DNA of 64,000 bases from the NCBI GenBank assembly GCA_022376515.1, contig WTXI01000096.1, positions 1 through 64,000 on the forward strand, read 5' to 3'. Positions within the stretch are counted from its first letter, which is position 1; every line of letters starts with the position of its first letter. Position numbers and translations under genes: made by a program. This stretch comes from Lactifluus volemus (taxonomy: Eukaryota > Basidiomycota > Agaricomycetes > Russulales > Russulaceae). Below are positions 57,299-64,000 of this stretch, piece after piece. The notes under the pieces are model-generated. The model saw only the letters and a program-made list of their open reading frames with translations. It searched no databases and was not told the DNA's origin.

Positions 57299-58088
57299 CT
57301 AAGTCGGGATGAGGTGCTCGCTGCGTATGTGGTCGTATTCTTGATGAATGAATAGCTTGAAGAGCGAGAAAAGCCAACTGTTGACGATCTCCATACCCTG
57401 CTCTTTGTATAACCCACCCACATATGCCTGTCCGACAAATTTCAGAGAACCTTTCTCTATCTCAATGTTATAAACGATACCTTGAAGACCTCAGCTTTGG
57501 AAGGGCGATGAGTCAGAAGATGACATGCAGTACTGCCAGACGATGGCACACACCTTGCGCGTGGGGCGATCTCCTGACCTCGTCAATCTGAGAGGTTTGA
57601 ACCAGGAGACGTTGAGGTAGCCCATATAAGACTGAACTGAAGGCGGAGGTCAGTTATAGAATAGGGCTCGACCGAAGAAGTATAACAATACATATTCGCT
57701 AGCGTGACATGATACTTGAGGCGGTCTCTCAGTTTCTAAAGGATTGAATCCAGGAATCAGAGAAAAATGAGAGTAAGGCTGATCTGACTGACAGATGAGG
57801 GACCAACACATAAATTTGGAAAGAGGGCTCGAATAAGATCGGTTACGATTAGACCGAAAACTTGATCCCCTAAGTTCACAAGTCTTCGAAGGGCCTCAGT
57901 AACCTTCGCAAGGGGAGGATGGCGAACTTACTGTTCATTATCGGGACTTGGGTCATTCGGTGAATCTTCAAATGCTCGCTTGGACGCTTGGATAGGCTTC
58001 GGTGCGTGAATATCCGCTGCAGAATCCGCCTAGACTTTATTGTGGGAAGGGGTGGTAGCTCGGAACGACCATTTGCTGAGGTAGGCAT
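57299..58088 (-). CDS. RNase III-fold protein B, paralogue of A
   Basis: ATG at 58088 (MPTSANGRSELPPLPTIKS, then RRILQRIFTHRSLSKRP). After one lost base at about 57977: RAFEDSPNDPSPDNE. Across an intron comes QLVNLGDQVFGLIVTDLI, ALFPNLCVGPSS; across another KLRDRLKYHVTLANI; then SVLYGLPQRLLVQTSQIDE, RRSPHAQ; then AEVFKAYVGGLYKEQGMEIV, NSWLFSLFKLFIHQEYDHI, and the stop at 57299-57301. Intron positions match gene A. The signature LE-x-LGD is LV-N-LGD and the DxxE pair is E..K, so the two catalytic glutamates are lost here too. It lacks the polar tail of A. A TATA-like TTTATATA lies about 45 bases upstream of the ATG on this strand. It is probably a non-catalytic RNase III-fold protein. Confidence 0.66.
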
Positions 58089-58245
58089 GGCAAGGTGTTC
58101 TGGGGGATGAGATGTCTACGAGGGTATATAAAGGCCAGGGAGTTCGACGGGCGCTGCCACATGCATTTTCAGATACACGGAAGCATGCCATACCAAGGAT
58201 AGTCATTCTACGGCGGCCACTGGAAGGACATTATCAGTAATATAG

Positions 58246-59109
58246 CTAGAAACCATGCAATCTCACCTGCTTTAAGGAAGCTATGAAAAGGTTAGAACCT
58301 ATAGCTGATACAAATGCGGAAATGCAAGCAGGCACCAACTGCCGTATGTCCTGCACGAAAGGGGCAAAAGGGGTGATAACGTAGGAAGTTGGGTTTGCCA
58401 ACACTTTCGGGCATGAACTGGGCATTGTTCGCCTTACCATGCGACCGGGACCGCCTGGATATCTGTTTCCGTCTTCGTGGTTTCCGCCTATTACACTCCT
58501 AGATCCCAGTGCCTGATATTTGCGGCACTACTCCAGTTGGCACTGTCGCCGACGGTAGAAGATTCCATATTCGCCAACGTGGTGTATCAGAATAAGCTCG
58601 CTTGGAACATCCGGATATACCACGTGGATACGGTGAGCATCATAGACTGTATAGTGCGCAGCAAGACCATTGATACCATAGTGAGTTAGCAAGAACGAGA
58701 ATGTGTGGGCAAGAAGATCTCGACCCCGCCGATGATTCAATTGCCACGGTACCGTGACTGGTGCCTGTACACGTGATCAGGATACCCGAAGCTCTGGTTC
58801 ACAATTTCTTTTTCTTGACCTTGGCAGGGGAGGACAGGGGTCCATACAGCTACTCCAGAATCGGTATGGCTGCCGTCTTGAATGCCTAGCTAAGCTTAAG
58901 GTTTTCCGATCCCTATATTCCGGTCGAAGCAAAGTTATAATGGAAGTTGATTCCGAGTCGGAACCCGCTACAACCCTTTCGAACTGCAGCTTGGTTTCTT
59001 CCATAGATCCGTTCAGGTCAGGTACCGTCTTCTCCGGACTGCCGCCTTCAACAGCAATACCCAAGGGTCCATCGGGTCGACAAGCTAACCCACTTGGTCT
59101 CTGGATCAT
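58246..59109 (-). CDS. Possible fragmentary gene, unknown
   Basis: Three minus-strand stretches look coding but do not join cleanly: TKLQFERVVAGSDSESTSI (about 58940-59000), LTHYGINGLAAHYTVYDAHR with PSELILIHHVGEYGIFY (58528-58680), and a hydrophobic piece PFVQDIRQLVPACISAFVSA (58260-58360) with a gtgaga donor after SLKQ. Upstream, EVTLDEEKASRLLRNEQV (about 59190-59245) may be another exon. No family recognised; it could be a decayed gene. Confidence 0.3.
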
Positions 59110-59785
59110 TCTCTCGATCGCAGCCCTGCTTGGCTCACATAGTCCTCAAACCTCGCCTTGCTGTAGCTTCGTTCATCCCCTAACTGTGACCTGCTCATTA
59201 CGCAACAGCCTACTAGCCTTCTCCTCGTCCAAGGTGACCTCCCTGGGGACATGTCTAGTTCCACAATATACCCTTACCTTATACTGAGCTATAACTAGCA
59301 TTTCGCATCTTTTCAGACTGCAGGCTTACGATCAAAGGCGAACGCCGTGTATACTTGTACTAACCTTCTCCCAAGCATTCCATTTTGAATGTGGGTGGAC
59401 GACTCGTGGTGTATCCTCGGATCGCATCTGAAACGGCCTGCCTTAGACCATCTAATGATAACTTACTGTGTACTGAGTTCATAACGGAGATGCCATCCTT
59501 GCCTCAGGTGAAGTTCGACCAGCCCGGCTATCATTTACACACCTGTGCATTGAATTTGGTTGCAATATCTTCCACCCCTGTCCATTGGTAACCCCCGATT
59601 CTACCGCTAGCCTTCTCGAAGTGTACGCGATAACATGCCAATCACGCTCGATTGCAAGCTCCTTTCGCTTATCTTACACGTGGTAGACTCATGACAGGCG
59701 CCTATACCAGACACCTGACCGTACTCCAAACCCGCCGCGCACTTCCCACCCGTCCTCATGCGTATACATATATAGTGCCCAAGGG

Positions 59786-60110
59786 TTGCTCACTTGGCGC
59801 TTACTGATCGATAAAGCATTTTCGTTATGGGCGCCTCGCCTTGCGTCGACTGGCGACGCCCATGTCGTTACTTCTGCAGAAGTTTCCCTCCAGTTGCCTC
59901 TTGAGATAGTTCTACTATCGTATGTCAAGACATGCGGTGCTGATGACCAACGTATAAAGGGTTCTCGAACCTAATTGGGGGTTCCGTACTCTTCCATATG
60001 TTTCGAACACTTGCGTCGTGATGATCCGTTGATGGACACGCCTGAGAACCGCCGCCTCGAAGTGCTGCGGTATTGGGAGCGTGCATGGGAGATATTCCAA
60101 GGTCGGCAGG
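59786..60110 (+). CDS. Possible F-box-type N-terminal fragment
   Basis: LPLEIVLLSYVKTCGADDQ resembles the first helix of an F-box. After a stop it is followed by CFEHLRRDDPLMDTPENRR and LEVLRYWERAWEIFQGRQ, similar to the stretch after the F-box in many agaricomycete F-box proteins. A gtgggt donor follows at about 60110. The downstream part is not recognisable. Likely a fragment. Confidence 0.3.
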
Positions 60111-60930
60111 TGGGTTCCCCCTCCTGTTCGCTACCTTCCTCATCGGAATGCCTAGCACCCACGCCCAGTCACTGCTATCGCTCGATCTGACGTTCTTTTC
60201 CATCAACATCTAGGGGATAATTGAAGATTAGGGTCTACCTATGGTCGGATGGCCAGTCGATCGCTTCCGTCTTTGTGATAGAGGATTACACGACGGCAGT
60301 CATATCAGTTCCCCAGTAAGCCTCCCCTCCGAGTTATTGTTCCTGTGCCATTGGCTAGAGAGATTTCTGATGTGAAGAATCACTCTTGGGGAGATTGTGG
60401 TTATTGTGGTTGTTCAGCGGATCTTGGAGCTATCTTGGATCTCAGCTGCCATATGAGTAAGCTGACGTCTTAGATGTTGTCCCATATTGGTGAGTCAAGA
60501 ATATTAACATCCTACGACGTACCTCCCTGAATCACCCTCACCAGAAGGGTAAAAACAACAACGAGATTCAAGCTTGGTCACCATTAGCAACCATTACGGG
60601 ACCGACTTTCGTAGATAAGTTATGGACCGCGGATCTCATGGACCGACTTTTGCTTATGGATTCTTCTTTTATCGCTGTCGTGCAACTTGTCCGAGTCGTG
60701 CGACTAGACACTCGCGTGATCATGATGCCGTATAATTAAAAGAATTGGCAATATATCTGTTCGCGCTCCTACTTTTTCGGAAAAAAAAGCAGTGGTGTAT
60801 TCGCGACGCTATCAGGCGAGACTTTGAGGCCCGCTCGGGCACCAGCGAGTCAATACCCCCCTTTCTCCGAATGATAATGGAGCCAGACATACGTCGTCTC
60901 CAAAAGATATATAGTACGATAATGCCCCCA

Positions 60931-61350
60931 TTACTCCCTCGAGCCATCCAATTGCCTACCACATTCGCGTAAAGGCACCACAGGAAACGTATATGTATAT
61001 CGAGATGCATGCGCCGGGCGCCACAATTCGCTCCTGGCACCGGCACCGACGTTTCGGTCGAGGTCCGACTCGGAGGTGGAGGACAAACTCTGGATTTTGG
61101 CGGGAAATGCACGCAGGTCCCGACGCTTTGGACTTGAAATACCCCGAGGGAGGGCATACAGCGACGGGCTCATCATGCCAACGGCAGTGGTGATGACGGA
61201 TAATCGTAATCGTATGGATGGCGATCTGGTTTGAAGGTTTTTGGATCGAAAAAAACGTTTGATCTGGTCGAAGGGGTCCGTAGGAGGTGTCACGGTATGG
61301 CGAGCGATTAGTTGGATTAGTGTATATGGGATTTGAGTGAGTTGTGTCAT
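60931..61350 (-). CDS. Small orphan protein with a TATA promoter
   Basis: ATG at 61350 (MTQLTQIPYTLIQLIARHT, PFDQIKRFFRSKN, SPSIRLRLSVITTAVGMMSP); the frame is open for 139 codons. A clear TATATAAAG lies 61 bases upstream on the same strand, followed by a C/T-rich leader. The second half (after SLYALPRG) has composition less like a protein and overlaps another open frame (60720-61157), so the true 3' end may involve an intron or frame change. No family recognised. Confidence 0.4.
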   Translation of the reverse strand: MTQLTQIPYTLIQLIARHTVTPPTDPFDQIKRFFRSKNLQTRSPSIRLRLSVITTAVGMMSPSLYALPRGISSPKRRDLRAFPAKIQSLSSTSESDLDRNVGAGARSELWRPAHASRYTYTFPVVPLRECGRQLDGSRE

Positions 61351-61410
61351 TTTTTTTACTGTGAGGATGCGTCTTTTTTAATGAAAACGAATCTCACGAG
61401 GGCAAGAGGA

Positions 61411-61420
61411 CTTTATATAC
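61411..61420 (-). promoter_or_regulatory. TATA box for the 61350 start
   Basis: On the minus strand GTATATAAAG, about 60 bases before the ATG at 61350, is a normal fungal TATA-to-ATG distance. Confidence 0.5.
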
Positions 61421-62992
61421 TATTTTGCATATATCATCTCATGCTGTGCAAGCCCAAGGGCCGGGGTCGTGAGAAAATGGTTTCAGCCTGTGCCGAAACG
61501 CTGAAAGCCTGAGAAAAGCAAGTAACTTGGCTTTGAGGCTTGGTTCCTCTTTCTTTCTCCCTTTTGCACTAGCTCTCCTACTTTTCCCCAAGTCAAGCCT
61601 GAAACCCGTCTCTAATTATCACTTGTACGGTCCTGGACACGACGGAAGACTCGGTGTATCGTAGAAGCAACATATACAGCTGGCACTTTACGGCGTGTCT
61701 CCACCAATATCTCTGTTTGAGTAGTGCAGTCGTGGCTGTGCTGAGCCTCGCTTCTACCTTTTTGCCGCCTCTTCCCCAGAGGATTCGCATTCATCGAGGA
61801 CACTCTCAAAGTGCTTCAGCACCTCAAGTCACGACTTGGCGCTAAAACACGTGCGGGGGGTGTGCACTTGTGCACCTCCGCTTACATGCGGACTTCATAA
61901 ATTGGAGGGACACGTTAACAGCGTGTGGCTGATCAAAGAGCGTCTTAAACCGTATTGGCGTACTCACGCCGCCATGAGCAGTGCCCCAAACTGGTAACCC
62001 TCAGCCGCGCTACCCACAGACCCATTGCCACCTGCTGCTCTCACAGAAGATCGAAGTGATCATCCAAATATAAAATGGAAGTTTAGTTCTAGGCACGCCC
62101 TGAGCCACGATACGTGTGGAGTCCAACCTCGCCCCCCCGTTTTTATCTGTGTATGGTCAGCAAGGGACACACTTCCCACGCTCGGACGGAGCTTCACTGC
62201 GCCGCGAGGTAGTATGCCAGTGCAAGGTGCGAGCACATGTACAAGTATATACGTATATGTGACTATCCCTTAGGTAGTAATTAGGTACTGCGGGAGATCG
62301 TCCGCCATATCGCCGTATAGGCAGACGCCTGCATAGCCTACAGCACCTGGTAGTAAATTAACCAGGAGAGGGCGTTCTGGAAAGTCTCTCCTCTATTGTT
62401 CACCCGGTCACTACCGATCTGGGGGCGTTGAGCTCAAAATCTAGTGGGTGGAGTCTAAAGGTGAGGGATTGATGCTGTGGATGGCCTAGACAATGCCCTA
62501 TCGGGATAGATCAGATGTCTCGACCAGGTCGATTTTTGAACGTGCACCCCGAGTAATTGCTAAAAGGCTAGCTGGTTCTTTTTGAAAGCTTGAAAGAGGG
62601 GAAGGTCCCCAATAGGATCTTCACCCTCGACGGAGGGGGGGTATGCAATGATTCGAGTGAGGCGTTCATCTCGGGAGATTAGGCCGGAGATTACCTACAA
62701 GGGCGTAAACGGGGCGTCAAGGAAGGCGCACTCTGGCTGAAAGAGAGCCCAGGTACGGTGTCAACTAGTGGAGCACAGTACGCCAGTAGGAGGCGTGTAG
62801 GAGAGTAGATTTCGAGTGGGAATAAATTCTTAGTCACAGTTTGGCTGCGGAAGAGTACAGCATGGGGAGGGGAGAGGCCACCGCGCTCTAAATCTGTTCA
62901 AGGGCAAGGCTGTGCCGCCGAGTGGGCGAGCCGAAGAATACGTAATGAGGGCCGTTGTGCCTAATTTGGCCAATTGGAACCCCACCAAAGAA

Positions 62993-63022
62993 TTTTTTTT
63001 TTTCTTTCTTTCTTTCTTTTTT
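62993..63022 (+). repeat. T-rich/TTTC microsatellite
   Basis: T tract followed by TTTC repeated four times. Confidence 0.85.
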
Positions 63023-63143
63023 CGTATTGGTCTAGTTGGCTAAAGAGGCGTTGCCATTGAAAACGGGCAAAACCAGTCCAACCCGACCTCAGCCTTACAC
63101 ATTCCATTCCCCTGTTGACATCCATCTCATCACTCCCTTTCCT

Positions 63144-63167
63144 CCCGTCCCCGTCCCCGTCCCCGCC
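63144..63167 (+). repeat. CCGTCC hexamer repeat
   Basis: CCCGTC / CCCGTC / CCCGTC / CCCGCC in the leader region upstream of 63356. Confidence 0.8.
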
Positions 63168-63355
63168 CACCGCCTCTCCCCCGATACACCCGGCTGGGTC
63201 CGATTCCCGACCACCTCATCTCGCACCGCCACACACTCTCACCTGGGCAAGCATCTGTACCACCTGATATATATCATCATTCAAATACCGGGCTAAGAGT
63301 TAGCCCCCTCTTCTCTTGACTAACAACAATCCCCTCTCCCTCTCCACTTCCAACC

Positions 63356-64000
63356 ATGACTGAATACGACTACTCCCCCGAAGCCTATGAGCGGTACATA
63401 GCTACCCAGAGCCGTATCTCGAACTGGATCGACGGAGTCTCACAGAGCATGCAGACACCGAATCCATCCTCTCGCCATTCATCTGATCAGCAACAATACC
63501 GCTCTCGCCCTCCTTATGCCCACCAGCACTCCCACTCCCAATCCCACTCACAATCCCAGTCACGATCTAACTCCCTCTCCCGCTCCCAGTCTCGCGGGAA
63601 CTATCACTACCATCAAGAGCCTTCGCGACCACGCTCTCACTCATACTCCAATTCGAGGCCCCAGCCTTCGAGATTTTACTCGGTTCCCCCACCCCTTCAC
63701 TCACGCACATACTCGTATGCGATGGGTCTTCCCCCACCACCGGCCCCCCTCCCAGTACCACAGCCAATTTCCTACCTTCATCCAGCGCCGCGCCGTTCAC
63801 GAACGCTTCCCGGGCCTCCGCAGTCGCAAAACGTACTCTATCATACGTACGATGGACCGCGTGGGGGTCCAACATACGTCATCGTACCACCCGCCGTTAG
63901 TGGCGGGCCCCACCAGATACATGTGCAGTCCCCAGTGCGTACACCTCATGCCTTTTTGTTCTGCCGTATAAACATGATGTGCTGACCATTATTTGTTATT
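63356..64000 (+). CDS. Disordered His/Ser/Arg/Pro-rich protein, 5' part, runs off the window
   Basis: ATG at 63356 gives MTEYDYSPEAYERYIATQSR, an N-terminus I associate with a conserved uncharacterised agaricomycete protein. ISNWIDGVSQSMQ follows, then a strongly biased tract of alternating His/Ser/Gln and Ser/Arg (HSHSQSHSQSQSRSNS, about 63525-63590), and a Pro/Tyr-rich segment (YAMGLPPPPAPLP, YVIVPPAV). A donor-like gtgcgt at about 63936, after HIQVQSP-type sequence, suggests an intron and exons beyond the window; the stop at 63983 in the unspliced frame is then intronic. The SR-like and low-complexity composition suggests an RNA- or condensate-associated role, but that is only inference. 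Confidence 0.7.

Larger units (their letters stand above)
61421..63355. other. Spacer and leader of the 63356 gene
   Basis: No gene seen in 61421-62950. 63100-63355 is pyrimidine-rich and is the likely promoter/leader of the gene starting at 63356. Confidence 0.5.

Overview
The window looks like nuclear DNA of an agaricomycete (basidiomycete) fungus. The conserved genes are split by short GT-AG introns of about 50-80 nt. There is a C2-like/NACHT/WD40 NOD-like receptor family, a fungal FAS fragment, a Mup1-type permease, a DUF6699-type protein and two HMG-box regulators of the fungal mating-type (MATA) class. The style is closest to what I know of Rhizoctonia/Ceratobasidiaceae, but that assignment is from memory and no search was run.

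Layout. (1) 1-5.3 kb and 11.7-21.6 kb are two copies, in direct orientation, of a segmental duplication carrying a NACHT-WD40 receptor and its 3' flank. The left copy is cut by the window edge and has a badly broken NACHT part but a long open WD40 part. The right copy (gene start 9975) is nearly complete: N-terminal C2-like domain, P-loop, NACHT, 14 WD40 repeats and a conserved C-terminal cap. (2) Each copy has its own insertion, and both insertions end in CATCAG inverted repeats. The left copy has a MITE of about 0.26 kb (4057-4314). The right copy has a 4.9 kb element (16553-21476) carrying pieces of two host genes: fatty acid synthase (transferase end plus ACP, minus strand) and an inositol-polyphosphate 5-phosphatase (plus strand). 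(3) 7.7-8.4 kb holds a 5'-truncated Cyp40 (cyclophilin-TPR) fragment between the two receptor copies. (4) 24-28 kb: an F-box-like gene and HMG-box gene 1, both minus strand. (5) 34.7-36.4 kb: a DUF6699-type gene; 40.2-42.0 kb: HMG-box gene 2, plus strand. (6) 45.5-48.1 kb: a many-intron methionine/amino-acid permease; 50.2-50.5 kb: a two-exon gene for an 81-residue secreted protein that single-frame ORF scanning misses. (7) 52-58 kb: an unknown conserved-looking gene and two paralogous RNase III-fold genes that both lack key catalytic acids. (8) 58-61 kb: fragments and orphans; 63.4 kb to the end: the start of a disordered His/Ser/Arg/Pro-rich protein.

The NLR copies, the gene-fragment element and the MITE form an actively rearranging block. 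The HMG, permease and DUF6699 genes look like ordinary chromosome. A cross-cutting oddity is that about ten otherwise well-conserved frames outside the left NLR copy are each broken by the loss of a single base, usually in a short homopolymer. This could be real decay or an uncorrected long-read assembly, and it limits how firmly any gene can be called intact or dead. All exon joins below were read by eye.
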